Shown: positions 10,930-24,023, counted from the stretch's first letter. The stretch: 64,000 nucleotides of DNA from Candidatus Pantoea haifensis (GCA_018842655.1 JAGTWN010000004.1:3596001-3660000), one strand, 5' to 3'. Notes: a model not told the origin generated them from the letters alone. A program made the numbers and translations.

Positions 10930-12590
10930 TCACAGCTCCGGCGGAGCAAACCAGGCTGATTTAAAATCAAACCAGCCGAGCGTATTCATGCGCACGCCGC
11001 GCATACTACGCTGGCCCTCCAGCAGCAGCCAGTGATGAAACAGCGGATGTAATCCCCCTTCTTCGACCAGACGCTTACTCCACTCCGCCAGCGGAAGGTT
11101 CTTTTTACGCCAGCGCGCAGCGTCACCGTGCCAGTCAATGGGCAGACAGTGATGTAACAGCGGGATCTCATACAGCTGGGCGAAGAGAGAATATTCCAGC
11201 GGCAAAGTGAAGTTTACGCTGCCCAGCCAGATATCGCTTTCTGCTTCGCCCTGATGCCAAATTTCATAACTCACTTCCTGCGTGACCAGCTCGACATTGT
11301 GCTGCGCCAGCAGAGGACGCAACGCATTTGCAATGCCTTCATGTTCCACATGCTGGCTATACCAGGTTAGCGTCAGTCTTTTCAGACTGGCAGGCTTTTC
11401 AACCGGGGTTAAATCACGGCGATGATGCCAGCGCGGCAGCAATCCGTAAGCCGGGAACCAGTAGCGTTGATAGCCAATTTCGGCATGATTAAGCAAGGCG
11501 ATCGGGTTAAATAAATAGCTTACCCAACGGCGAATGGCGTCATCGCTGCCCTGGCGCGAACGCTGGTCGAACAGTAAATAATAACATCCCTCTTCGAGGC
11601 GGCTTTCTTCCTGTTTCTCGTCAGCCGTCTCGCCCTGCAAGCGTACTCCGGCATACACCAGCTCATCGCTGATATCAGGCAGTACCCATATTGAGACATC
11701 ATCAATTAACGCGCGAAAGCCAAAATAATCATCAAAGGCGGCAATTTTTAGCTGGCTTTGCTGGTTGCGAACCACGCTATACGGGCCGGTCCCGATGGGC
11801 TGGCGGGCAAAGTCGCGCAGTTCAGGCCATTCGCGAGGCAGAATCATCGCGCTTACGCTGCCAAGCAGCCACGGCAGCCAGTCATCGGGCTGACTGAGAG
11901 TGATATCAAGCGTCCAGGGTGCGGGCGTGCTGATATGTTGAAGATGGGAAAACAGCGGCTGGCTGCGCAGGCGTTCAAGACTGCTAATGACATCAGCCAT
12001 CTCCAGCTCGCGGCCATGATGAAAGCGGATCGCTGGACGCAGAAAAAAGCGCCAGTGCAGCGGTGAGTTTTGCTGCCAGTGGTGGGCAATATCCGCTTCT
12101 GTTTCCCCTTTTCCTCATTTATGTGTGTCAGGCCGCTAAAAATTTGTCGCGCCAAATGGGTTTCTGAACGGCGCAGCGGCGAGCCGGGTAATAAATTGAG
12201 CAGCGGACGATAGTAGAGAACGCGCAGAATATGTTTACCCTGGCGAAAACTGCGGCCCAGATGGGCGCTGATCATCTGTCGTACCTGAGTTTTGTCACCC
12301 ACCAGCTGTACAAGCTGATCGATGCGGTCCTGCTCCAGCAGATCTTCTGCACGCTGCTGCTGAAGTGCCAGGCCAGTATAACAAAACGTGAGCAGCGAAC
12401 GCTTGCCGCGTCCCGCTTCTGCTTGCCAGATCAGCCAACCCGCATCCTGCATGGCGTTGAGTAAATTACGCATATGGCGACGCGAACAGTGCAAGACATG
12501 CGCTAATTCGCTCAGCGTCGTTTCCTGCGTTTGCCCCTGGCAGTTCTGCCATAAACGGATGAATTGCTGTTTCAGGCGTGATGAGGACAT
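10930..12590 (-). CDS. sgrR: Transcriptional regulator SgrR (frameshift)
   Basis: Activator of the sgrS small RNA gene during glucose-phosphate stress. The N-terminal third is a winged-helix DNA-binding domain ([23 protein letters not shown] split around the recognition helix), and the rest is an SBP_bac_5-like solute-binding domain thought to sense a small metabolite. The end [19 protein letters not shown] is typical of SgrR. The frame breaks at 12105-12112 (CCCCTTTT in plus letters); one extra base gives [17 protein letters not shown] and a 553-residue protein (E. coli 551). It is divergent from sgrS and setA, the same arrangement as in E. coli. Confidence 0.93.
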
Positions 12591-12646
12591 AAAAAGAGGA
12601 ACTCCCTGTTAAAAGTGCTCTGTTTTTCCTGCCCCATATTAGAGGC

Positions 12647-12780
12647 AAAATCTGTTTCATGGAAAGAGCGGGAGGCATTCCGCGGAATGGCGCTCTGTCC
12701 ATGATCGTGCAGCTTAGTGCGATCCTTTCTGAGTAGGGTGCAATTACACCGCCAGCAGATTTTCTCTGCTGGCTTTTTTC
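12647..12780 (+). ncRNA. sgrS: Small RNA SgrS (short form)
   Basis: Hfq-dependent RNA that represses ptsG mRNA in sugar-phosphate stress. The diagnostic 3' half is present: seed region CTGAGTAGGGTG (12730-12741), a small GGTG-CAATTA-CACC hairpin, and the terminator GCCAGCAG-N7-CTGCTGGC with T6 (12751-12779). A second, larger hairpin with the palindrome CATTCCGCGGAATG occupies 12661-12700. The 5' end is my estimate from a CATATT -10-like element at 12635-12640; no good -35 is seen, as expected for an SgrR-activated promoter. At about 134 nt it is much shorter than the 227-nt E. coli RNA, and I see no SgrT-like reading frame. The seed would pair with a ptsG leader containing CUACUCAG. Confidence 0.85.
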
Positions 12781-12844
12781 ATGTTGCACTGTATCGTCTA
12801 CCCTTCTTTTTCCTCTGTTTTTTCATTCTGTAAGGGACTTCGGT

Positions 12845-14011
12845 ATGAACTCGCCGCGCAGTAATAACTCGGTTTATCTGGCGTTTATGGTGGCCTCTTT
12901 CATGATTGGCGTAGCCGGTGCCTTACAGGCCCCTACGCTCAGTCTGTTCCTCACGCGAGAAGTCCAGGCCCGACCTTTCTGGGTAGGGCTGTTTTTTACC
13001 ATCAATGCCGTGGCGGGCATTGTGGTCAGTATGCTGGTGGCTAAACGTTCAGACAGCGTAGGCGATCGTCGCCACATCATTTTATTCTGTTGCCTGATGG
13101 CGCTGTGCAACGCTCTATTATTCGCTTTTAGTCGTGATTACCTGACGCTTATCACCTTAGGCGTGCTGCTATCCGCTTTAGCCAGCGTATCAATGCCGCA
13201 GATATTCGCGCTGGCGCGTGAATATGCTGACCAGTCAGCGCGTGAAGTGGTGATGTTCAGCTCGGTAATGCGCGCCCAACTGTCGCTGGCGTGGGTGATC
13301 GGGCCGCCACTGTCGTTTACGCTGGCGCTTAATTACGGCTTCGTCACGCTGTTTATGGTCGCGGCGGCGCTGTTTTTGACCTGTACTTTACTCGTCTGGC
13401 TGACCTTACCGTCTGTTCCGCGTGCAGAGACGATGATGCACACCGGCGGCATGCCGATCAGCGGCTGGCGCGATCGCGACGTTCGCCTGCTTTTTATCGC
13501 CTCGGTGACGATGTGGACCTGCAATACCATGTACATTATTGATATGCCGCTCTATATCAGCAGTACCCTGGGATTACCGGAAAAACTGGCGGGCTTACTG
13601 ATGGGGCTGGCAGCCGGACTGGAAATTCCGGTGATGTTGCTGGCGGGCTATTTTGCTAAGCGCACAGGGAAACGCAATTTGATGCTGCTGGCGGTGGCAG
13701 CAGGTATTCTTTTCTATCTCGGATTAGTGCTGTTTAGTTCACGTCAGGCACTGCTGATTTTGCAACTGTTTAACGCTGTGTTTATTGGCATCATTGCGGG
13801 CATTGGCATGCTGTGGTTCCAGGATTTAATGCCGGGACGCCCCGGTGCGGCAACCACAATGTTTACTAATTCTATCTCCACCGGCATGATTTTAGCGGGA
13901 GTGATTCAGGGAACCCTCAGCGATCATCTTGGGCATGTTGCGGTGTACTGGCTGGCGCTGGCTTTGGCGACTGCCGCTTTTGCTATGTCCGCCCGGGTAC
14001 GTAACGTATAA
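12845..14011 (+). CDS. setA: Sugar efflux transporter SetA
   Basis: Major facilitator superfamily exporter for sugars and glucosides; in E. coli it helps relieve glucose-phosphate stress together with SgrS. The 388-residue protein has about twelve hydrophobic segments and the MFS loop 2-3 region VAKRSDSVGDRRHII, with PGRPGAATTMFTNSISTG near the C terminus as in the Set family. The ATG at 12845 follows AAGGGACTTCGGT. It lies 65 bases after the sgrS terminator, on the same strand, so read-through from sgrS could contribute to its expression. No frameshift. Confidence 0.94.
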   Translation: MNSPRSNNSVYLAFMVASFMIGVAGALQAPTLSLFLTREVQARPFWVGLFFTINAVAGIVVSMLVAKRSDSVGDRRHIILFCCLMALCNALLFAFSRDYLTLITLGVLLSALASVSMPQIFALAREYADQSAREVVMFSSVMRAQLSLAWVIGPPLSFTLALNYGFVTLFMVAAALFLTCTLLVWLTLPSVPRAETMMHTGGMPISGWRDRDVRLLFIASVTMWTCNTMYIIDMPLYISSTLGLPEKLAGLLMGLAAGLEIPVMLLAGYFAKRTGKRNLMLLAVAAGILFYLGLVLFSSRQALLILQLFNAVFIGIIAGIGMLWFQDLMPGRPGAATTMFTNSISTGMILAGVIQGTLSDHLGHVAVYWLALALATAAFAMSARVRNV

Positions 14012-14035
14012 AAAAGGGCGACCGCCTGGTCGCCC
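14010..14035 (-). terminator. Terminator between setA and leuD
   Basis: GGGCGACC-GCCT-GGTCGCCC (14016-14035) is flanked on the left by an A6 run. Read on the minus strand this is a strong hairpin followed by six T, placed 20 bases beyond the leuD stop; it ends the leu operon and may also stop setA transcripts coming the other way. Confidence 0.85.
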
Positions 14036-14054
14036 CTGATTGCCTGCTTAATGA

Positions 14055-14659
14055 TTAACGCAGGTAAGCCGGTTGATTTTGTTCATACTGCGCAATCGAT
14101 GCTTCGTGTTGCAGCGTCAAACCGATGCTGTCGAGGCCGTTGATCATGCAATGACGGCGGAAGCTGTCGAGCTCAAACGAATAAGTTTTGTCGCCTGCCT
14201 TCACGGTTTGCGCTTCGAGATCAACAACGAAGCGGATGCCCGGCTGAGCGGCAACCAGCTTGAACATCTCATCGACTTCTTCATCGCTCAGCTTGATTGG
14301 CAGCAGTTGGTTATTGAAGCTGTTGCCATAAAAGATGTCAGCGAAGCTCGGCGCAATGACTACGTGGAAACCAAAATCGGTCAATGCCCAGGGGCGTGTT
14401 CACGTGAGGAACCACAACCAAAGTTTTCACGCGCCAGCAGAATACTGGCTCCCTGATAAGCGGGCTGATTCAGTACGAAACTGGCGGTTGGCACTGTTCC
14501 GGCGTCATCGTCGAAGCGCCAGTCGTGAAACAAGTGCTGACCAAAACCGGTGCGCGTCACTTTCTGCAGAAACTGTTTAGGAATAATGGCATCGGTGTCG
14601 ACGTTAGCGGCATCCAGCGGCGCAACAATTCCGGTATGTTGGGTAAATTTCTTCGCCAT
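14055..14659 (-). CDS. leuD: 3-isopropylmalate dehydratase small subunit LeuD (frameshift)
   Basis: Small subunit of isopropylmalate isomerase, which converts 2- to 3-isopropylmalate in leucine synthesis; it contributes the swivelling domain of this aconitase relative. Visible blocks are [17 protein letters not shown] near the start, [14 protein letters not shown], and the C-terminal [19 protein letters not shown]. The frame breaks at the G4 run 14391-14394 (plus letters): the read gives SREHAPGH and a stop, and one more base gives [22 protein letters not shown]. Repaired length 201 residues, the E. coli length. It follows leuC by three bases. Confidence 0.95.
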
Positions 14660-14662
14660 GAC

Positions 14663-16068
<1,406 letters not shown>

Positions 16069-16072
16069 TGTT

Positions 16073-18729
<2,657 letters not shown>

Positions 18730-18769
18730 CGTATTCATCCTTATGCATTTCTGGCCTTGCAACGAGCAT

Positions 18770-18800
18770 AAAAAAACCCGCGCATCGGCGCGGGTTTTTA
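18770..18800 (-). terminator. leu operon attenuator
   Basis: Minus strand CCCGCGCC-GATG-CGCGGG followed by T7, between the leuL stop and leuA. The position and strength fit the leader terminator of the leu operon, which forms when leucyl-tRNA is plentiful and the leader peptide is translated without stalling. Confidence 0.9.
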
Positions 18801-18810
18801 ACTTTCAGCA

Positions 18811-18913
18811 GGTTTGAATCAGTGTTTGATTCCGCCCACAAGTCTACCGCGCAAATAAGCTGCGTTTAGTAGTAGACCTAATAGGAGAGAAGAACGAAAC
18901 ATGGATTCAAACC
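18811..18913 (-). repeat. Inverted repeat enclosing leuL
   Basis: GATTCAAACC (plus 18904-18913) and GGTTTGAATC (plus 18811-18820) are perfect 10-base complements. In the leader RNA the first arm lies just before the leuL ATG and the second begins in the leuL stop codon, so the two would form a stem closing off the whole leader reading frame. It is likely part of the alternative folding used in attenuation; this exact arrangement is not one I recall from the E. coli leader. Confidence 0.75.
18819..18902 (-). CDS. leuL: leu operon leader peptide
   Basis: A 27-residue reading frame, too short for most gene finders: MFRSSLLLGLLLNAAYLRG and RLVGGIKH in sequence. It contains a CTC-CTA-TTA run, one Gly, then CTA-CTA-CTA, so six leucine codons sit close together and most are rare CTA. 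The C-terminal RGR-VGGI block resembles the E. coli LeuL tail. Ribosome stalling at these codons when leucyl-tRNA is scarce should prevent the downstream hairpin at 18770-18800 from forming. The Leu codon block is at roughly codons 6-12. Confidence 0.9.
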   Translation of the reverse strand: MFRSSLLLGLLLNAAYLRGRLVGGIKH

Positions 18914-18930
18914 TCGTAATTTTTTTGCTG

Positions 18931-18965
18931 CACATATTGGTACTGGAATCCCAGAGTGATGTCAA
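18931..18965 (-). promoter_or_regulatory. Probable leu operon promoter
   Basis: The minus strand has a consensus TTGACA (plus 18960-18965) followed, 17 bases on, by TACCAA, a poor -10. The spacing to leuL (about 35 bases to the ATG) and the block TTGACATC resemble the E. coli leu promoter. The -10 assignment is uncertain. Confidence 0.55.
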
Positions 18966-19640
18966 CCATAAGAGAAAGGTTATTTCGTCAGGTCAATAAG
19001 GAAAATATTCTGCCATTTAGCAGAGCGACAGAGTTATGCGTAAAAGCTAAAAGTGAAAAAGAATGAGAACAGCGTCACACTCGTGTCAAAAGTGAGCTTT
19101 ATTTGTTTATTCGATTGATTTTAAAGGTATTAATTTTGTTAAGGCAAAATGCCAAAGCGCACAAAAAAGCGTAGTAAGTAGCACAATCTCGGGTGAATTA
19201 GCCTTTTCCAGGATAATAACGCCAGAAATGAATTGCCTCAGCAAATTGTGGGCTAAGTTGATCGGCGATAACTTTTTTCTATTTCTTAGATCACGCTGAA
19301 AATAAATTCATGGCCAGCATTTTCGTCTGCTGATAGCCCACGTAATTAGTTTAATCCGCGTAGCGGAATCTTATCGCGCAGAGCCTTTAAAAGCCCAACC
19401 CTTTAACCAATGCATGTTTGACGTTTGCCTGCCACGTTTTCTGCGGTTATGGTAATCGACCTACTCTCAAAAGAATTAACTCAGCAGATTTCTCTGTATC
19501 TGGACAGCGGAAATGAATTCCGCTGTCTGTGCATAAACATAAGGTTTTGATCTTAATTGGCGAAGACGGGGCAGGATGCGAGTGGCGTGCGAGAAAAGCA
19601 GTCGCCAGTAGATTCAGTTCCTAAAGCCTGGAGGCAGAAA
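18966..19640. other. Gene-free region between leu and ilvIH; leuO absent
   Basis: About 675 bases with no credible reading frame on either strand. E. coli has the LysR-type regulator gene leuO here. The stretch 18970-19330 is AT-rich with several A and T runs, as expected for the multi-site Lrp-binding region upstream of ilvIH, but I cannot assign individual Lrp sites. A stem-loop near 19503 is listed separately. A reading frame from 19557 joins ilvI in frame but lacks a ribosome site and is treated as leader. Confidence 0.6.
19503..19527 (+). repeat. Stem-loop upstream of ilvI
   Basis: GACAGCGGAA and TTCCGCTGTC form a perfect 10-base-pair stem around a five-base loop, 113 bases before the ilvI ATG. 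No T run follows, so it is not an obvious terminator. It could be a 5' leader structure that affects message stability, or an operator-like palindrome. Confidence 0.6.
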
Positions 19641-21364
19641 ATGGAGATGTTGTCAGGAGCCGAAATGGTCGTCCGTTCGTTAATCGATCAGGGCGTAAAG
19701 CAGGTATTCGGTTATCCGGGCGGAGCGGTGCTGGATATTTACGACGCTCTGCAAACGGTAGGCGGTATTGACCACGTATTAGTGCGCCATGAGCAAGGCG
19801 CGGTACATATGGCTGATGGTCTGGCGCGTGCAACCGGTGAAGTTGGCGTGGTGTTAGTGACGTCAGGCCCTGGCGCAACCAATGCCATTACCGGTATTGC
19901 CACCGCGTATATGGATTCAATTCCGATGGTAATACTGTCGGGGCAAGTGCCTTCTTCACTGATTGGCTACGATGCTTTTCAGGAATGCGATATGGTGGGC
20001 ATCTCCCGCCCGATTGTGAAACACAGCTTTTTGGTAAAAAACACCGAAGAGATCCCTGTGGTGTTGAAAAAGCGTTCTGGCTGGCAGCGAGCGGCCGTCC
20101 TGGCCCCGTGGTGATTGATCTGCCGAAAGATATCCTGAATCCGGCGAATAAATTGCCGTATATGTGGCCGGAATCGGTGAGCATGCGCTCCTATAATCCA
20201 ACGGTTCAGGGACATAAAGGCCAGATTAAACGTGCTTTACAAACGCTGCTGGCGGCACATAAGCCGGTGATGTATGTCGGCGGCGGCGCGATTACCTCTG
20301 GCTGTGAAGCGGAGCTGCGTCAGTTAGCTGAAACCCTGAATATTCCCGTCACCTCCTCATTGATGGGCTTAGGGGCTTTCCCAGGATCGCATCGTCAATG
20401 TATCGGTATGTTAGGCATGCACGGAACGTATGAAGCAAACATGACGATGCACAATGCCGACCTGATTTTCGGTATTGGTGTGCGTTTCGACGATCGTACC
20501 ACCAACAACCTGGCGAAATATTGCCCGAATGCCACGGTAATGCATATTGATATCGATCCAACCTCCATTTCCAAAACGGTGGCCGCAGATATCCCTATCG
20601 TGGGCGATGCGAAGCAGGTTTTGCAGCAGATGCTGGAACTGCTGGCGCAAAATGAGGCGAAACAGCAGCTCGACAGCCTGCGTGACTGGTGGCAATCAAT
20701 TGAAGGCTGGCGCAGCCGCAAATGCCTGGAATTTGATCGCAGCAGCGACAAAATCAAACCGCAGGCTGTCATTGAAACGATTTGCCGCCTGACGAAAGGC
20801 GAGGCTTACGTGACCTCCGATGTCGGCCAACATCAAATGTTTGCTGCGCTCTATTACACGTTCGACAAGCCGCGCCGCTGGATTAATTCCGGCGGGCTGG
20901 GAACCATGGGCTTTGGTTTGCCTGCGGCGCTGGGTGTGAAAATGGCACTGCCGGAAGAGACGGTTATTTGCGTAACCGGTGACGGCAGTATCCAGATGAA
21001 TATTCAGGAGCTGTCGACGGCACTGCAATACGACTTGCCGGTTCTGGTGCTTAACCTGAACAACCGTTTCCTCGGCATGGTGAAACAGTGGCAGGACATG
21101 ATCTACTCGGGCCGCCATTCGCAATCCTACATGGAGTCGCTGCCTGATTTCGTCCGTCTGGCAGAAGCGTATGGACATGTAGGCATTGCGATTCAGCATC
21201 CGGCTGAGCTGGAAGAGAAACTCACGCTGGCGCTAGAAACCCTGGCAAAAGGTCGCCTGGTTTTTGTTGATGTCACGGTTGATGGCAGCGAGCACGTTTA
21301 CCCGATGCAAATTCGTGGTGGCAGTATGGACGAGATGTGGTTAAGCAAAACGGAGAGGACTTAA
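19641..21364 (+). CDS. ilvI: Acetolactate synthase III large subunit IlvI (frameshift)
   Basis: Thiamine-diphosphate enzyme that makes acetolactate and acetohydroxybutyrate for valine, leucine and isoleucine. The ThDP-activating Glu lies in [15 protein letters not shown], and the ThDP/Mg motif is [20 protein letters not shown] at 19641 ([14 protein letters not shown]) follows a good TGGAGGC site. The frame breaks in the A5 run 20067-20071; one more A gives [18 protein letters not shown] and a 574-residue protein, the E. coli length. Its regulatory partner IlvH starts two bases after the stop. Confidence 0.96.
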
Positions 21365-21366
21365 TT

Positions 21367-21858
21367 ATGCGTCGCATTTTATCAGTTTTGCTGGAAAACG
21401 AATCCGGCGCATTGTCTCGCGTGGTCGGTTTATTCTCTCAACGTGGTTACAACATAGAAAGTCTGACCGTTGCGCCTACCGATGATCCCACCTTATCGCG
21501 TATGACCATCCAGACCGTGGGTGACGAAAAGGTGTTAGAACAAATTGAGAAGCAGCTGCACAAGCTTGTTGATGTGTTGCGTGTCACCGAGTTGGGGCAG
21601 GGCGCGTATGTTGAGCGTGAAATTATGCTGGTCAAGCTACAGGCTACCGGCTATGGACGTGAAGAGGTAAAACGTAGCGCGGAGATTTTCCGTGGTCAGA
21701 TTATTGACGTCACGCCAACGCTTTATACGGTTCAGCTTGCCGGCACCAGCGACAAACTTGATGCGTTTCTCAACAGCGTTCGCGATGTGGCGGAAATCGT
21801 TGAAGTTGCACGTTCAGGCATCGTTGGCGTTTCTCGCGGCGATCGCATCATGCGTTAA
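21367..21858 (+). CDS. ilvH: Acetolactate synthase III small (regulatory) subunit IlvH
   Basis: Regulatory subunit that binds valine and activates the IlvI catalytic subunit. The N-terminal ACT domain is clear ([20 protein letters not shown] and GYNIESLTV), followed by the C-terminal domain with [10 protein letters not shown] and [13 protein letters not shown]. The ATG at 21367 gives 163 residues, as in E. coli; longer in-frame starts lie inside ilvI. Two bases separate it from ilvI, and a terminator follows. No frameshift. Confidence 0.97.
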   Translation: MRRILSVLLENESGALSRVVGLFSQRGYNIESLTVAPTDDPTLSRMTIQTVGDEKVLEQIEKQLHKLVDVLRVTELGQGAYVEREIMLVKLQATGYGREEVKRSAEIFRGQIIDVTPTLYTVQLAGTSDKLDAFLNSVRDVAEIVEVARSGIVGVSRGDRIMR

Positions 21859-21888
21859 TGACGCAGCGAAATCATTCTTCGACTCTCT

Positions 21889-21914
21889 AACCCGGCGAAA
21901 TGCCGGGTTTTTTC
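21889..21914 (+). terminator. Terminator after ilvIH
   Basis: AACCCGGC-GAAAT-GCCGGGTTTTTT, 30 bases after the ilvH stop, is a standard intrinsic terminator on the plus strand. Confidence 0.9.
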
Positions 21915-22054
21915 ATTTTTATGCGCCATGCCGCCTACAGTTACAAAAGCGGTTGCTCCGCACACTTTTCTGCTGTTAGATGTTGCAAATGAGTTGTCCT
22001 TAGCGTAACTGCGGATATTGAGATGGCAGAAGCGCGCTTGATTATGGGGTTATC

Positions 22055-23065
22055 GTGAAACTGGATGAAATTGCGCGCCTGGCGGGCGTGTCGCGCACCA
22101 CGGCCAGTTACGTCATTAATGGTAAAGCGCGGCAGTATCGTGTCAGCGACAAAACTGTCGAGAAAGTGATGGCGGTGGTGCGTGAACACAATTATCACCC
22201 TAATGCAGTAGCCGCCGGGCTGCGCGCAGGGCGTACACGCTCGATTGGTTTGGTCATTCCTGATTTAGAAAATACCAGCTACACGCGCATCGCTAACTAC
22301 CTTGAGCGACAGGCGCGCCAGCGTGGTTATCAGTTGCTAATCGCCTGTTCCGAAGATCAGCCTGACAACGAAATGCGCTGCATTGAGCATCTGCTGCAAC
22401 GTCAGGTCGATGCCATTATTGTGTCAACCTCTTTGCCACCTGAGCATCCATTTTATCAACGCTGGATCCACGATTCGCTGCCTATCATTGCGCTGGACAG
22501 GGCGCTCGATCGCGAACATTTCACCAGCGTAGTCGGCGCCGATCAGGATGATGCCTTTACCCTGGCTTCTGAACTGCGCCAGCTTGAGGTTAAAAACGTA
22601 TTGTTTCTTGGCGCTTTACCTGAGCTTTCTGTGAGTTTTCTGCGTGAGACGGGGTTTCGTGACGCCTGGAAAGAGGATGAGCGCCCGATTGATTATATCT
22701 ACTGCAACAGTTTTGAGCGCACCGCTGCTGCTGCGCTGTTTGAAAAATATCTCGACGATCATCCGATGCCAGAGGCGCTTTTCACGACCTCATTTGGCCT
22801 GTTGCAAGGCGTAATGGATGTGACGCTGAAACGTGACGGTCGGTTGCCCACCGAGCTGGCCATTGCCACCTTTGGCGACCACGAATTACTGGACTTTTTA
22901 GAGTGTCCGGTGCTGGCGGTGGGGCAACGTCATCGCGATGTCGCTGAGCGCGTGCTGGAGTTGGTTCTTGCCTCACTGGATGAGCCAAGAAAGCCTAAAC
23001 CGGGATTAACCCGTATCCGTCGTAATTTATTCCGCCGCGGGAAATTAAGCCGCAAAGCAAAATAA
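22055..23065 (+). CDS. cra: Catabolite repressor/activator Cra (FruR)
   Basis: LacI-family regulator of carbon flux that responds to fructose phosphates, repressing glycolytic and activating gluconeogenic genes. The N-terminal helix-turn-helix is [20 protein letters not shown] and the hinge region [20 protein letters not shown] follows; the effector domain includes [19 protein letters not shown]. The start is GTG at 22055, as in E. coli. It has 336 residues (E. coli 334). It stands alone between ilvIH and the mraZ promoter. No frameshift. Confidence 0.96.
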   Translation: MKLDEIARLAGVSRTTASYVINGKARQYRVSDKTVEKVMAVVREHNYHPNAVAAGLRAGRTRSIGLVIPDLENTSYTRIANYLERQARQRGYQLLIACSEDQPDNEMRCIEHLLQRQVDAIIVSTSLPPEHPFYQRWIHDSLPIIALDRALDREHFTSVVGADQDDAFTLASELRQLEVKNVLFLGALPELSVSFLRETGFRDAWKEDERPIDYIYCNSFERTAAAALFEKYLDDHPMPEALFTTSFGLLQGVMDVTLKRDGRLPTELAIATFGDHELLDFLECPVLAVGQRHRDVAERVLELVLASLDEPRKPKPGLTRIRRNLFRRGKLSRKAK

Positions 23066-23164
23066 AAAACGGGCAGCAATAATGCTGCCTCAAATTATTT
23101 CAAGCGAAATGAGTTGAACGGGCTGGCGAGGAGGGCGTAAAAAAGCGTAAATAATGCACACTTT

Positions 23165-23200
23165 AATTAACAAATTAAGAAGGCTAATTTTTTGTTAATT
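23165..23200. repeat. AT-rich inverted repeat between cra and mraZ
   Basis: AATTAACAAA (23165-23174) and TTTGTTAATT (23191-23200) are perfect complements, and the inner AAATTA/TAATTT parts can extend the stem with a three-base bulge. It lies 100 bases past cra in a strongly AT-rich stretch. It may be a weak terminator or a protein-binding palindrome; a smaller GGCAGCA-ATAA-TGCTGCC hairpin sits just after cra at 23072-23089. Confidence 0.5.
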
Positions 23201-23472
23201 GTTTACATCTTCTCCAACTAGCGAACCCACAAGCTACCTGATGAGTTTTAGCCTGTTTTAAGAAATCCCCTAAAATGCCGCCGCTGTCTCAGAATCCACG
23301 ATAAATATTGAATCATTTAAATTGTATTATTTTTAGCCATTATTTTTAGTGAAATTAATTTTATTCAGTTATTCATCAAGTTAATTTTTAAATTCTCTCT
23401 TAACTCAGAGTTGATTCCTGCCAGTTGATTTTTTGTCAGCATGAAATAGTGATATTCAGCAACCGCTCCGGC

Positions 23473-23557
23473 TTGACAAGGATTTCATCGGGTCCTTAAA
23501 CTCGTTTCGTGGTAAAAAGTGGGATAAAGTGGCGGAAATGGGTAACTGAGGGGAAAG
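23473..23557 (+). promoter_or_regulatory. mra (dcw cluster) promoter and MraZ-box repeats
   Basis: TTGACA at 23473-23478 is followed after an 18-base spacer by TAAACT (23497-23502), a plausible sigma-70 pair heading the dcw cluster. Downstream, GTGGGATAAAG, TGGCGGAAA and TGGGTAACTG form three TGGNN-type repeats (about 23519-23547). MraZ is known to bind direct TGGGN repeats spaced ten bases apart here and to repress its own operon. The middle copy reads TGG rather than TGGG and shortens the period to nine. The rest of the 498-base gap between cra and mraZ is AT-rich and holds no gene. Confidence 0.7.
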
Positions 23558-23563
23558 ACTGGC

Positions 23564-24021
23564 ATGTTCCGTGGAGCAACGTTAGTCAGCCTCGACAGCA
23601 AAGGACGACTGGCCGTACCAACGCGCTATCGTGATTTGCTGAAAGGGGAGTCTCAAGGTCAAATGGTATGCACCATCGATCTTCATCAGCCCTGCCTGTT
23701 GCTTTATACCTTACCCGAATGGGAAATCATTGAAAAAAGCTGGCTCGCTTATCCAGTATGAACCCACTTGAGCGCCGCGTGCAGCGTTTGCTATTAGGTC
23801 ATGCCAGTGAGTGCCAGATGGATAATGCAGGCCGCTTGCTGTTGGCGAATACCCTTCGTCAGCACGCCAAATTAACAAAAGAAGTGATGCTGGTTGGACA
23901 GTTCAACAAATTTGAGCTGTGGGATGAACAGACCTGGTATCAACAAGTTAAGGACGATATTGACGCAGAACAGTCGGCTCAGGAACCTTTATCTGATCGG
24001 TTGCAGGACTTGTCGCTATAG
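23564..24021 (+). CDS. mraZ: Transcriptional regulator MraZ (frameshift)
   Basis: AbrB-like DNA-binding regulator at the head of the dcw cluster; it represses the cluster in E. coli. Two copies of the MraZ fold are visible: [22 protein letters not shown] at the start (shown up to the first repeat) and [20 protein letters not shown] in the second half. The frame breaks in the A6 run 23733-23738; the read ends [11 protein letters not shown], and one more A gives [19 protein letters not shown]. Repaired length 152 residues, the E. coli length. rsmH starts two bases after its stop. Confidence 0.95.
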
Positions 24022-24023
24022 CT

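Noticed and set aside
12659-12736. A 25-codon reading frame (ATG at 12659) inside sgrS as a possible SgrT
   Set aside because: No ribosome site precedes it, it runs through the seed region, and it bears no resemblance to the SgrT sequence I know.
12466-12789. Minus-strand 107-codon reading frame opposite sgrS
   Set aside because: It is antisense to the SgrS RNA and its terminator and looks like no known protein.
19557-19640. 28-residue N-terminal extension of IlvI
   Set aside because: No ribosome site and no family support; the ATG at 19641 has a strong GGAGG and the known start sequence.
23066-23563. A small gene between cra and mraZ
   Set aside because: No reading frame with a credible start and length; the DNA is AT-rich and dominated by promoter and repeat features.
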